In this document: in pieces, positions 32,001 through 40,815 of the stretch
Numbering within the stretch: the stretch's first letter is position 1
How the letters are laid out: each line of letters begins with the position of its first letter
Assembly (NCBI GenBank): GCA_029834535.1
Contig: JAQMWT010000389.1
Coordinates: forward strand, 222,054 to 286,053
DNA: 64,000 bases
Direction: 5' to 3'
Source: Chrysophaeum taylorii
Lineage: Eukaryota; Sar; Pelagophyceae; Pelagomonadales; Pelagomonadaceae
Made by a program: the position numbers and the translations under genes
The notes under the pieces: model-generated
Database searches by the model: none
The model's input: the letters and a program-made list of their open reading frames with translations, nothing else
What the model was told of the DNA's origin: nothing

Positions 32001-35000
32001 GAGAGGTAGTCAGCTGGCCCAGCGCCAGGTGGTGCTGATGTTTTCGTGCCCGAGGACATCGAGCTCACCGAAGAAAGATAATCTGAAGGCCCCGCCCCCG
32101 GTGGTGCCGACGCGGTCTTGCCCGACGATGACATCGAGCTGACCGACGAGAGATAGTCAGTTGGGCCAGCACCGGATGGCGCAGACGCTGTTACAGGCAC
32201 CGAGCTAGCGATCGAGGACAGGTAGTCGCCACCCGCGGGAGCAGCTGGTGATGCCGGAGTTGACGTAGGCGATGCAGCAGATGCAATTATCGGTGAGCTA
32301 GCAATCGAGGACAAATATTCGGCGGGACCAGAGCCAACCGGAGTCGACGCAGGCTTGCCTGGTGCCATGGCAGATACCGAGGAGAGGTAGTCGGCAGGGC
32401 CAGAACCCGGGGGCGCGTGTGCGACCTTTGACGTCGACATTGCTGACACAGACGACAGATAGTCGGCAGGACCGGCACCTGGCGGAACTGACATCCTCGC
32501 AGGTGCCTGGGCAGCGATGGATGACAAGTAGTCAGCAGGACCTGTGCCCAAAGGCGCCGTCGGAGCCTGAGGGGTCGACTTTGTCGTTACCGACGCCAAG
32601 TAGTCAGGAGCAGATTCCGCGGGAGTCGCGGTCTCGGCCGGCGTCTTGCCGGCAATTGAGGAAAGGTAATCACCAACTGCTGCCGCAGCCGACAACGCTG
32701 ACGATGCCACCCTGCTTACCCTGCCGGCGATCGAAGACAGATACTCTCCGGCTCCTGAACCTTTCTTTGGCGCCGGCGGTGTGGACGCAGAGACTGTCCC
32801 GACAGACATGGCGGAGACTGACGACAGATAGTCGGCAGGTCCAGATCCCGGTGGCGCAGAAGCAACTTTCGATGTGGACATTGCAGACACCGACGACAGG
32901 TAATCGGCAGGACCATTGACCGGAGGAGCCAAAACGGTCTTTCCAGCGGACACGGCAGTCACCGACGACAAGTAGTCGGCAGGCCCGGCACCAGCAAGCG
33001 AGGAGCTCGTGACAGGTGCTGAGCCAGAGATCGAGCTCAGGTAGTCGCCACCAGCAGGTGCCGCCCCAGCCGAAGGTGTCGTCGGTGCAGAAGCAACACT
33101 TGCTGAGCCCGCGATCGACGACAAGTAGTCACCAGGACCAGCACCAGGGGGAGCTGACAACTTTGCGCCCGATGACATCGAGCTCACAGACGAAAGGTAA
33201 TCGGCGAGTCCAGCGCCAGATGGCGCAGATGCGACCCCTTGCGTCGACATGGCTGACACAGACGACAGGTAGTCGCCTGTTCCAGCACCCGGCACAGGTG
33301 CCGAAGGAGCAGCTGGGGATGAAGCAGCACCAGTCGACCCGGCAATCGACGACAAGTAGTCAGCAGGCCCCGCACCAGGTGGCGCTGACGTCGTCTTGCC
33401 AGCCGACATCGAGCTTACCGACGAAAGATAGTCAGAGGGCCCAGCACCATGAGGTGCAGAGGTCTTGGTGGGCGTCGATCCAGCAATAGAGGACAAGTAG
33501 TCGCCAAAGGCAGGCGCAGCACCTTGGGTTTCTGTCGCGAGTGACTTACTCGTCGAGCCAACGATCGACGACAGGTAATCACTAGGCCCAGAGCCAGAAG
33601 AAACAACAGTCTTGCCAGACGACATTGAGCTCACTGAAGAAAGGTAATCCGCAGGACCAGAACCAGGCGGCGCAGACGCAATCTTGGGCGTTGACATGGA
33701 TGACACGGACGACAGATAGTCGGCCGGACCGGTGCCCGGCTGCGGGGAGATCTTGGCAGGTGGTGAGCCAGCGATTGAACTGAGGTAGTCGCCTCCTACA
33801 GGTGCCGACTGCGCTTCACCAGAAATCACCCCGGTCGTCGAGCCACCAATTGATGTCAAGTAGTCAGCAGGACCAGACCCAGAAGCAGGCTTGGTCACAC
33901 CAGACGACATCGAGCTGACCGACGAGAGATAGTCCGAGGGCCCAGCCCCAGGTGGCGAAGAGACGGTCTTTCCCGGCGACATCGAGCTCACCGACGAGAG
34001 GTAGTCAGCAGGCCCAGCACCAGGTGGCGCAGAGACGGTCTTTCCCGGCGACATCGAGCTGACCGACGAGAGGTAGTCAGCAGGCCCAGCACCAGGTGGC
34101 GCAGAGACGGTCTTTCCCGCCGACATCGAGCTCACCGACGAGAGGTAGTCGGCCGGACCAGAACCAGGTGGCGCAGAGACGGTCTTTCCCGCCGACATCG
34201 AGCTGACCGACGAGAGGTAGTCAGCAGACCCAGCGCCAGGAGGCGCCGACGCTGTCTTGCCCGGCGACATCGAGCTGTCCGACGAGAGGTAGTCAGCAGG
34301 CCCGGCGCCAGGTGGCGCCGACGCTGTCTTTCCCGCCGACATCGAGCTCACCGACGAGAGGTAGTCGGCCGGACCAGAACCAGGTGGCGCAGAGACGGTC
34401 TTTCCCGCCGACATCGAGCTGACCGACGAGAGGTAGTCAGCAGGCCCGGCGCCAGGAGGCGCCGACGCTGTCTTGCCCGGCGACATCGAGCTGACCGACG
34501 AGAGGTAGTCAGCAGGCCCGGCGCCAGGAGGTGCCGACGCTGTCTTGCCCGGCGACATCGAGCTGACCGACGAGAGGTAGTCAGCAGGCCCAGCGCCAGG
34601 AGGTGCCGAAGCGGTCTTGCCCGGCGACATCGAGCTGACCGACGAGAGGTAGTCAGCAGGCCCGGCGCCAGGAGGTGCCGACGCTGTCTTGCCCGGCGAC
34701 ATCGAGCTGACCGACGAGAGGTAGTCAGCAGGCCCAGCACCAGGTGGCGCAGAGACGGTCTTTCCCGGCGACATCGAGCTCACCGACGAGAGGTAGTCAG
34801 TCGGACCAGAACCAGATGGCGCCGACGCTGTCTTTCCCGACGACATCGAGCTGACCGACGAGAGGTAGTCGGCCGGCCCAGCACCAGGTGGCGCAGAGAC
34901 GGTCTTTCCCGGCGACATCGAGCTCACCGACGAGAGGTAGTCAGTCGGACCAGAACCAGATGGCGCAGAGACGGTCTTTCCCGCCGACATCGAGCTCACC

Positions 35001-38000
35001 GACGAGAGATAGTCGGCCGGACCAGAACCAGGTGGCGCAGAGACGGTCTTTCCCGCCGACATCGAGCTCACCGACGAGAGGTAGTCAACAGGACCAGAAC
35101 CAGGTGGCGCAGAGACGGTCTTGCCGGGCGACATCGAGCTCACCGACGAGAGGTAGTCAGCAGGCCCGGCGCCAGGTGGCGCCGACGCTGTCTTGCCCGG
35201 CGACATCGAGCTGACCGACGAGAGGTAGTCAGCAGGCCCAGCGCCAGGAGGTGCCGAAGCTGTCTTGCCCGGCGACATCGAGCTCACCGACGAGAGGTAG
35301 TCAGCAGGCCCAGCGCCAGGTGGCGCCGACGCTGTCTTGCCGGGCGACATCGAGCTGACCGACGAGAGGTAGTCAGCAGGCCCAGCGCCAGGAGGCGCCG
35401 ACGCTGTCTTGCCGGGCGACATCGAGCTCACCGACGAGAGGTAGTCAGCAGGCCCAGCGCCAGGAGGCGCCGACGCCGTCTTGCCCGGCGACATCGAGCT
35501 CACCGACGAGAGGTAGTCAGCAGGCCCAGCGCCAGGTGGCGCCGACGCCGTCTTGCCCGGCGACATTGAGCTCACCGACGAGAGGTAGTCAGCAGGCCCA
35601 GCGCCAGGAGGCGCCGACGCCGTCTTGCCCGACGACATCGAGCTCACCGACGAGAGGTAGTCAGCAGGAACAGCGCCAGGTGGCGCCGACGCCGTCTTGC
35701 CCGGCGACAACGAGCTGACCGACGAGAGGTAGTCGGCCGGACCAGCACCAGGTGGCGCCGACGCGGTCTTGCCCGGCGACATCGAGCTGACCGACATCGA
35801 ACTGACCGACGAGAGGTAGTCAGCAGGCCCAGCGCCAGGTGGCGCCGACGCTGTCTTGCCCGGCGACATCGAGCTCACTGACGAGAGGTAGTCAGCAGGC
35901 CCGGCGCCAGGTGGCGCCGACGCTGTCTTGCCCGGCGACATCGAGCTGACCGACGAGAGGTAGTCAGCAGGCCCAGCGCCAGGTGGCGCCGACGCTATCT
36001 TGCCCGACGACGTCGAGCTCACCGACGAGAGGTAGTCAGCAGGCCCAGCGCCAGGTGGCGCCGACGCGGTCTTGCCGGACGACATCGAGCTGACCGACGA
36101 GAGGTAGTCGGCAGGCCCAGCGCCAGGAGGTGCCGACGCGGTCTTGCCGGGCGACATCGAGCTCACGGACGAGAGGTAGTCAGCAGGCCCAGCGCCAGGA
36201 GGCGCCGAAACGGACGTGCCCGAAGACATCGAGCTGACCGACGAGAGGTAGTCAGTAGGCCCAGCGCCAGGAGGCGCCGACGCTGTCTTGCCCGGCGACA
36301 TCGAGCTCACCGACGAGAGGTAGTCAGCAGGCCCAGCGCCAGGAGGCGCCGACGCTGTCTTGCCCGGCGACATCGAGCTGACCGACGAGAGGTAGTCAGC
36401 AGGCCCAGCGCCAGGAGGCGCCGACGCCATCTTGCCCGACGACATCGAGCTCACCGACGAGAGGTAGTCAGCAGGCCCAGCTCCAGGTGGCGCCGACGCG
36501 GTCTTGCCGGACGACATCGAGCTCACCGACGAGAGGTAGTCAGCAGGCCCAGCGCCAGGTGGCGCCGACGCTGTCTTGCCCGGCGACATCGAGCTGACCG
36601 ACGAGAGGTAGTCAGCAGGCCCAGCGCCAGGTGGCGCCGACGCTATCTTGCCCGACGACATCGAGCTCACCGACGAGAGGTAGTCAGCAGGCCCAGCGCC
36701 AGGTGGCGCCGACGCGGTCTTGCCGGACGACATCGAGCTGACCGACGAGAGGTAATCGGCAGGCCCAGCGCCAGGAGGCGCCGACGCGGTCGTGCCGGGC
36801 GACATCGAGCTCACGGACGAGAGGTAGTCAGCAGGCCCAGCGCCAGGAGGCGCCGAAACGGACGTGCCCGAAGACATCGAGCTGACCGACGAGAGGTAGT
36901 CAGTAGGCCCTGCCCCAGGTGGCGCAGAGACTGTCGTACCAGACGACATCGAGCTGACCGACGAGAGGTAGTCGGCAGGCCCAGCGCCAGGAGGTGCTGA
37001 CACTTTGGTGCCTTGCGACATCGAGCTGACCGATGAGAGGTAGTCCGTCGGCCCTGCTCCTGGTGGTGCTGACGCTGTCTTGCCCGACGACATCGAGCTC
37101 ACTGACGAGAGGTAGTCCGCAGGCCCAGCGCCAGGGGGTGCCGTCGCAGTCTTGCCCGACGACGACATTGCGCTGACCGACGAGAGGTAGTCAGCAGGCC
37201 CAGCGCCAGGTGGTGCCGCCGCAGTCATGCCCGACGATGACATCGAACTCACCGACGATAGGTAATCGGCAGGGCCGATACCTGGCGGCGCAGAAGGGAC
37301 CTTCGGCGTGGACATGGTTTCCACGGACGACAAATAGTCGGGCGTGCCGGCGCCTGGCGGTGCGGTCGTCCTTGCTGGCGCTGAGGCAGCAATCGAGCTG
37401 AGGTAGTCGCCGCCCGCCGGCGGTGCCGACGAAACCTTCGCGGGCGTCGTTGTGCTCGTGATTGAGGCCAAATAATCAGCAGGACCAGAGCCGGGAGGAG
37501 CAGAGGGCATCGTCCTGCCGGATGTCCGCGCGGACACCGACGAGAGGTAGTCCGCAGGCCCGGAGCCCGGCGGCGCAGACGCGATACTAGGCGTCATCGA
37601 TCTGGCCTCCACCGACGAGAGGTAATCAAGCGGGCCAGAACCAGGAGGCGGCGGCGGCGTCGACATCTGCGGAGAGGCCGCGATGGAGCTCAGGTAGTCG
37701 CCTCCCGCGGGCGCAGCCGGAACATTCGCCGAGCTGGCAATCGACGACAGATAGTCAGAAGGCCCCGAGCCGGGGGGGGCTGACGGCATAGCCTTGCCGG
37801 CGGTTCTGGCGGACACCGACGATAAGTAGTCGGAGGGGCCCGAGCCAGGCGGCGCGGGAGCGACCGTTTGGGTCGACCTCGCGGACACCGACGATAAGTA
37901 GTCGGAGGGGCCCGAGCCAGGCGGCGCGGGAGCGACCGTTTGGGTCGACCTCGCAGACACCGACGATAAGTAGTCGGAGGGGCCCGAGCCAGGCGGCGCG

Positions 38001-38800
38001 GGAGCAACCGTTTGGGTCGACCTCCCGGACACTGATGATAAGTAGTCAGCAGGAGGAGGCGGCGTTCCCTGGGCGACAGAGCTGAGGTAGTCTCCGACGG
38101 AAGTCGCGGCCGAGAGAGCGGACGATGCCGATTTTGTCACCTTTCTGGAAACAGAAGAGAGGTAGTCCGCTTGTCCCGGCCCTGGCATTGTAGTCTTGGG
38201 TGGGGACCGCATGGTGACCGAGGACAAGTAGTCCGGCGCGCCAGTCCCCGACGAGTAGTGCTTGATTGGTGACCTCGCGGAAACCGAACCTAAGTAATCG
38301 GAAGGCCCAACTCCCGGAGCATAACTTCTCTTCGGCGATGCGCCCGCGATCGCCGACAAGTAATCCCCTGCGGCGACCGCCGGCGCGACCTTGGCCACCG
38401 GCGCCTTTTGGGGGGGCGGCGGTGGCGGCGGCGTGACGGCTTGCGGCGCGACGGCTTGCGGCGTCGCGCCGCCTATACTCGAGAGATAGTCGCCCGCAGA
38501 AGGTCCAGTAATCGACCCCAGGTAGTCGGAGACCCCCGTCGTCGGCGCACTCCCCGCGATCGACGACAAATAATCACCCATCTCCTTCGCCGCGCTCCCA
38601 GATAGCGACGATAGGTAGTCGCTCGCAGCGCCACCGACAGCTTCGCTTGCTGACGCGTACGCCTCGGTCGACTCGCCGCCCAGCGAGCTCAAATAGTCCG
38701 AATCTGTGAGAGTGGCCGTGTTCTTGGTCCCCGTTTTTTTCGGGACCGACGTGAACGCCGCCGCGAACGGCACGACGGCGACGACGACAACGACGCGCAT
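29048..38800 (-). CDS. Giant plastid-targeted DYLSS-repeat protein
   Basis: About 3250 residues without a stop or intron. I chose the ATG at 38800, which begins MRVVVVVAVVPFAAAFTSVPK: a signal peptide with Phe just after the predicted cleavage site and a basic, hydroxylated stretch, the bipartite presequence of complex red plastids (ASAFAP-type). An in-frame start 27 codons upstream would hide it. After ~230 residues of irregular (D/E)YLSS/DYLGS motifs comes a long Ala/Pro/Gly/Ser array with period 24 residues, core unit SAPPGAGPADYLSSVSSMS, more than 100 DYLSS in all. The C-terminal ~270 residues are non-repetitive, with Trp/Pro-rich segments, a charged helix, and one hydrophobic segment (FFARVGIFTALGITLVSSFG) likely to be a membrane anchor, then poly-Asn. 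I know of no named family. A disordered, multivalent plastid scaffold is my inference. Confidence 0.75.
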   Translation of the reverse strand: MRVVVVVAVVPFAAAFTSVPKKTGTKNTATLTDSDYLSSLGGESTEAYASASEAVGGAASDYLSSLSGSAAKEMGDYLSSIAGSAPTTGVSDYLGSITGPSAGDYLSSIGGATPQAVAPQAVTPPPPPPPQKAPVAKVAPAVAAGDYLSAIAGASPKRSYAPGVGPSDYLGSVSARSPIKHYSSGTGAPDYLSSVTMRSPPKTTMPGPGQADYLSSVSRKVTKSASSALSAATSVGDYLSSVAQGTPPPPADYLSSVSGRSTQTVAPAPPGSGPSDYLSSVSARSTQTVAPAPPGSGPSDYLSSVSARSTQTVAPAPPGSGPSDYLSSVSARTAGKAMPSAPPGSGPSDYLSSIASSANVPAAPAGGDYLSSIAASPQMSTPPPPPGSGPLDYLSSVEARSMTPSIASAPPGSGPADYLSSVSARTSGRTMPSAPPGSGPADYLASITSTTTPAKVSSAPPAGGDYLSSIAASAPARTTAPPGAGTPDYLSSVETMSTPKVPSAPPGIGPADYLSSVSSMSSSGMTAAAPPGAGPADYLSSVSAMSSSGKTATAPPGAGPADYLSSVSSMSSGKTASAPPGAGPTDYLSSVSSMSQGTKVSAPPGAGPADYLSSVSSMSSGTTVSAPPGAGPTDYLSSVSSMSSGTSVSAPPGAGPADYLSSVSSMSPGTTASAPPGAGPADYLSSVSSMSSGKTASAPPGAGPADYLSSVSSMSSGKIASAPPGAGPADYLSSVSSMSPGKTASAPPGAGPADYLSSVSSMSSGKTASAPPGAGPADYLSSVSSMSSGKMASAPPGAGPADYLSSVSSMSPGKTASAPPGAGPADYLSSVSSMSPGKTASAPPGAGPTDYLSSVSSMSSGTSVSAPPGAGPADYLSSVSSMSPGKTASAPPGAGPADYLSSVSSMSSGKTASAPPGAGPADYLSSVSSTSSGKIASAPPGAGPADYLSSVSSMSPGKTASAPPGAGPADYLSSVSSMSPGKTASAPPGAGPADYLSSVSSMSVSSMSPGKTASAPPGAGPADYLSSVSSLSPGKTASAPPGAVPADYLSSVSSMSSGKTASAPPGAGPADYLSSVSSMSPGKTASAPPGAGPADYLSSVSSMSPGKTASAPPGAGPADYLSSVSSMSPGKTASAPPGAGPADYLSSVSSMSPGKTASAPPGAGPADYLSSVSSMSPGKTASAPPGAGPADYLSSVSSMSPGKTASAPPGAGPADYLSSVSSMSPGKTVSAPPGSGPVDYLSSVSSMSAGKTVSAPPGSGPADYLSSVSSMSAGKTVSAPSGSGPTDYLSSVSSMSPGKTVSAPPGAGPADYLSSVSSMSSGKTASAPSGSGPTDYLSSVSSMSPGKTVSAPPGAGPADYLSSVSSMSPGKTASAPPGAGPADYLSSVSSMSPGKTASAPPGAGPADYLSSVSSMSPGKTASAPPGAGPADYLSSVSSMSPGKTASAPPGAGPADYLSSVSSMSAGKTVSAPPGSGPADYLSSVSSMSAGKTASAPPGAGPADYLSSDSSMSPGKTASAPPGAGSADYLSSVSSMSAGKTVSAPPGSGPADYLSSVSSMSAGKTVSAPPGAGPADYLSSVSSMSPGKTVSAPPGAGPADYLSSVSSMSPGKTVSSPPGAGPSDYLSSVSSMSSGVTKPASGSGPADYLTSIGGSTTGVISGEAQSAPVGGDYLSSIAGSPPAKISPQPGTGPADYLSSVSSMSTPKIASAPPGSGPADYLSSVSSMSSGKTVVSSGSGPSDYLSSIVGSTSKSLATETQGAAPAFGDYLSSIAGSTPTKTSAPHGAGPSDYLSSVSSMSAGKTTSAPPGAGPADYLSSIAGSTGAASSPAAPSAPVPGAGTGDYLSSVSAMSTQGVASAPSGAGLADYLSSVSSMSSGAKLSAPPGAGPGDYLSSIAGSASVASAPTTPSAGAAPAGGDYLSSISGSAPVTSSSLAGAGPADYLSSVTAVSAGKTVLAPPVNGPADYLSSVSAMSTSKVASAPPGSGPADYLSSVSAMSVGTVSASTPPAPKKGSGAGEYLSSIAGRVSRVASSALSAAAAVGDYLSSIAGKTPAETATPAESAPDYLASVTTKSTPQAPTAPLGTGPADYLSSIAAQAPARMSVPPGAGPADYLSSVSAMSTSKVAHAPPGSGPADYLSSVSAMAPGKPASTPVGSGPAEYLSSIASSPIIASAASPTSTPASPAAPAGGDYLSSIASSVPVTASAPSGAGPTDYLSSVSSMSSSGKTASAPPGAGPSDYLSSVSSMSSGTKTSAPPGAGPADYLSSVSSMSSGTSVSAPPGAGPADYLSSVSSMSSGASVSAPPGAGPADYLSSVSSMSSGASVSAPPGAGPADYLSSVSSMSSGASVSAPPGAGSADYLSSVSSMSSGASVSAPPGAGPADYLSSVSSMSSGASVSAPPGAGPADYLSSVSSMSSGASVSAPPGAGPADYLSSVSSMSSGASVSAPPGAGPADYLSSVSSMSSGASVSAPPGAGPADYLSSVSSMSSGASVSAPPGAGPADYLSSVGSMSPGTKMSAPPGAGPADYFSSVSSMSSGASVSAPPDAGPADYLSSVGSMSPGTKMSAPPGAGPADYLSSVGSMSPGTKMSAPPGAGPADYLSSVSSMSPGTKTSAPPGAGPADYLSSVSSMSTPKVASAPPGAGPADYLSSVSTMSPGTKTSAPPGAGPADYLSSVSSMSTPKVASAPPGAGPADYLSSVSSMSSGTSVSAPPGAGPADYLSSVSSMSPGTKMSASPGAGPADYLSSVSSMSPGAKASAPPGAGPADYLSSVSTISTPKVASAPPGAGPADYLSSVSSMSPGPKTSAPPGAGPADYLSSVSSMSTGKAVSAPSVAGPTDYLSSIAGSTSSVSAPTAPVAAGGDYLSSIAGSTARGPAPSGAGPADYLSSVSTMSTPKVASAPSGTGPGDYLSSVSAMSTGAPGSGPSDYLSSIAGATQEYLSSIGDATGPADYLSSMARSSPSESSSSPGPGDYLSSLKDIRMESGPSEKKRANPLSNALRSLNDYIANLTAIRDEWMVGASNDTYAYDAQWTPVGYGRERLPTLPRFPWRHRRTKRYSSGFVDVASELPWYPPRWMPKQLSDFGRDLFWKRESSGMYVPKQQDASGLDDRVAHAFAEAQSRVQADERVARALADARATLPRLDRLDDKGAPAFDLKSWFSESTARLPKARDDNKPLLDLLDRSKLFFARVGIFTALGITLVSSFGFTVASALGAISMTLDTNHIWSANYNNNNNNKPALGAGGDISSS
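30040..38060. repeat. 72-bp coding minisatellite
   Basis: Tandem 72-bp units (minus-strand coding) with anchor GACGAGAGGTAGTCAGCAGG on the plus strand. Two rather homogeneous blocks (about 30340-32130 and 33950-37260) flank a more diverged centre, with older, irregular units at both ends. Within the second block a 9-unit (648-bp) segment is duplicated: GCGCCGAAACGGACGTGCCC occurs at about 36202 and again at 36850. Multiples of three are kept throughout, so the array expands without breaking the frame. Long plus-strand frames here are shadows. Confidence 0.9.
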
Positions 38801-39764
38801 GACAAATGCTTTGATCGATTCTAGTTGAATTTGAAGTCCAGACGTCACTATTGGGCCCCAACAGGTGACCATCAACGGCAACCGAACTCGGGATGTGCTA
38901 GGGATTCAAATCTACCGACGTGCGGGTTGAGTTTGTCAAAGCCGAACAACCAGCAGTCGAGAAGCATTGGCGAAGCTCTGTTGAGATCGCCACGCTCATG
39001 GCGACGATCTCTCAGATCAACCGCGCGATACGATATCCGAATATTCGGAAGGTGTTGGTTGATCCCCCGCGCATTCGGGAGTCGGCGAACGCCTGACGAC
39101 GACGAGTAGACGAACCGCTTTCCCCCCAGAGGAGCCTTGTCGTACGCAGAAACAAACGCCAGAGGTACGAAGTATGGTGTTTGTCCTGAGAGAAACACCA
39201 CCTGTTCTTACCGAGGCGGCAGGTGACGTGAGGCTTGGCAGGTGGCATCGCAGCAGCAAATGGCGCATCGGGCGGACGGACGGACACCCTACTTCAGATC
39301 GCCAGGCTGTGCGAAGACCGCTTCCATAAGGGGGGGGGCGAGGACAGCGAGTTGCTGGTCGGCGGGGGGTCTCGACCCCCCAGCGCTAAAGATTCGTGCA
39401 GGGTGGGACTTTCCTGGGTGCGAACACACGAAACTACCGTCTACCGTCATTCGCCGAGCCGCTCCAACGTCCCGAAAAACTGCGATCCCAGAAAATCAAT
39501 CCCAACCAACCAGGCGAAAATTTTTTGACCCTTACAAATCAAACCCAACCTTCCAGGAGAACGCAATCAACCTGAGCAATCCAACCACACCAACCGCCAA
39601 ACCAGCCAAAACCAACATCCAGCGTTCTCGGTCGCGTCGTCTTCTGGGGCCCGCAAGACACGCGCGCCGTTCCTTCCGAGCGACGCGCGTCATTGTGGCC
39701 AAAAATCTTGGCATGGAGATGACGAACACGTTCTGAGTAGCTCTCTTCCCATTCGTACGGCGGC
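38801..39764. other. Spacer upstream of the repeat-protein gene
   Basis: It contains the promoter of the giant gene and several short frames without recognisable products. A ~94-bp segment (39306-39399) recurs inverted at 52899-52973. No complete gene is supported. Confidence 0.4.
39306..39399 (+). repeat. Dispersed repeat, left copy
   Basis: It shares a perfect 21-nt block (39306-39326, starting GCTGTGCGAAGACCGC) and diverged downstream blocks (CGAGGACA, CAGC(G/A)CTAAAG) with the inverted copy at 52899-52973 on the other side of retrotransposon A. Confidence 0.6.
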
Positions 39765-39996
39765 ATGGCGACAGCCGGCGCTCTGACACCCGCCCTGGGA
39801 CCAACAAAGAAAGATCCAATAGAGGTTTTGCATGTCGCTTCGTTGTACACGGTGCAGCGGCTTCAGCCGGAGCCGCCGCCGCCGTTGTCGTCGCAGGTGC
39901 TGGTGCCGGTGCTGGTGCCGGGGGTGGTGCCGGTGCTGGCGCTTGCGTCGGCGCAGGCTCTGCAGCGTATTTCTTTAGGATTTCCTCGACGGCAGC
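39765..39996 (-). pseudogene. Coding remnant split by retrotransposon A
   Basis: If element A and one copy of its target duplication are removed, the minus strand reads continuously from about 52060 into 39996 as FDEKLLTQEMYDAAVEEILK followed by KYAAEPAPTQ and an Ala/Pro-rich run. A helical motif of this kind (LL..E.Y...V.EIL) is common in host proteins with short C-terminal SHOCT-like domains. The parts further downstream are unclear (AMPPYEWEESYSERV in another frame). It may be an exon of a host gene that was broken by the insertion. Its upstream side is pyrimidine-rich and could be an intron end. Confidence 0.35.
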
Positions 39997-40298
39997 TGGA
40001 GAGAAATCTGCTAACTCCTTACCTTTATCCGTCCGTTGAGAACGCGATCTCTTCCTTACCCTTCTTCTTCAAATAGTGCTCTGATTTGTGCTCACGCTCA
40101 TCATCATGGTCTAGCGCGCCCCGTTGGTATGTAGGATCACATGTTACCCTGGTGTGTTTCTATGTATCGTCTGTCGTGTGCCGAGGCTAGGGGGGCCCTG
40201 CCTTTTGTTCCCTGAAATCTATCTGCCCTACCAGACTCACACGGTGAGACGGGATGATCTCTCAGTGACTTAACCACTGCCTCGCGGAATTCTCTGCA
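39997..40298 (+). repeat. 5' LTR of element A
   Basis: 302 bp, TGGAGAGAA...TTCTCTGCA. The end is an inverted match to the start (one mismatch; the 3' LTR has TGCAGAGAA and is perfect). Directly followed by the primer-binding site. Confidence 0.9.
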
Positions 40299-40313
40299 GG
40301 TTATGGGCCCAGC
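40299..40313 (+). other. Primer-binding site for initiator tRNA-Met (anticodon arm)
   Basis: GGTTATGGGCCCAGC directly after the LTR is the exact complement of the anticodon stem-loop of eukaryotic initiator tRNA-Met (GCTGGGCCCATAACC). Internal priming by a half tRNA is known for Drosophila copia and yeast Ty5. The same site occurs in element B at 53605. Confidence 0.85.
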
Positions 40314-40815
40314 GGGGTCCTGAGGGATCATGTGTTGCATGCACATACCATATTGGGTTTTGGACCGTTACCGCGCCGGTCTAGCCTCGCCATGCGACAC
40401 AATTGTTTGTATACGCTTTAACATGGGTTGTACATAGCTACACCGCACACGTTAAGATTGCGTACCCCCTGTGTGCTTGTTTATGGTCATCGTATTGTCG
40501 TGATAGTGTCGGTGTGTGTGTGTAGTCTGGCTACCCTGTACTGATTGCACGCGCGCTTGGAATATTTTGGGTATGTCCACTAGGACATTCCACGACAGTA
40601 CAAACCTACCGGCTCTCTGAGCACCACCTTACACAACTGCCTGTCAGTGCACACCCTTTCACACTGGCAGGAACCACAGTTTGTACAGTTGCCATATAGG
40701 CACTTTCCATTGTCTACCTGATGAGTGTACATAGACACCGCGAGACAGACCCCCTTAGAATGTCTAACTTTTGTCAACTGCTCTGACTGAACCATAGGTT
40801 CACGTCACCGTTCTC

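Noticed and set aside
30919-32142. A 407-codon plus-strand ORF in the 72-bp array
   Set aside because: It is the antisense shadow of the repeat; any frame without a stop in one 72-bp unit stays open across the array.
30040-38060. CRISPR-like array
   Set aside because: Units are coding, contiguous and without unique spacers, and the genome is eukaryotic.
38800-38881. Start of the DYLSS protein at the upstream in-frame Met (38881)
   Set aside because: It would place 27 non-signal residues before the hydrophobic core and hide the signal peptide with its AAAF cleavage motif.
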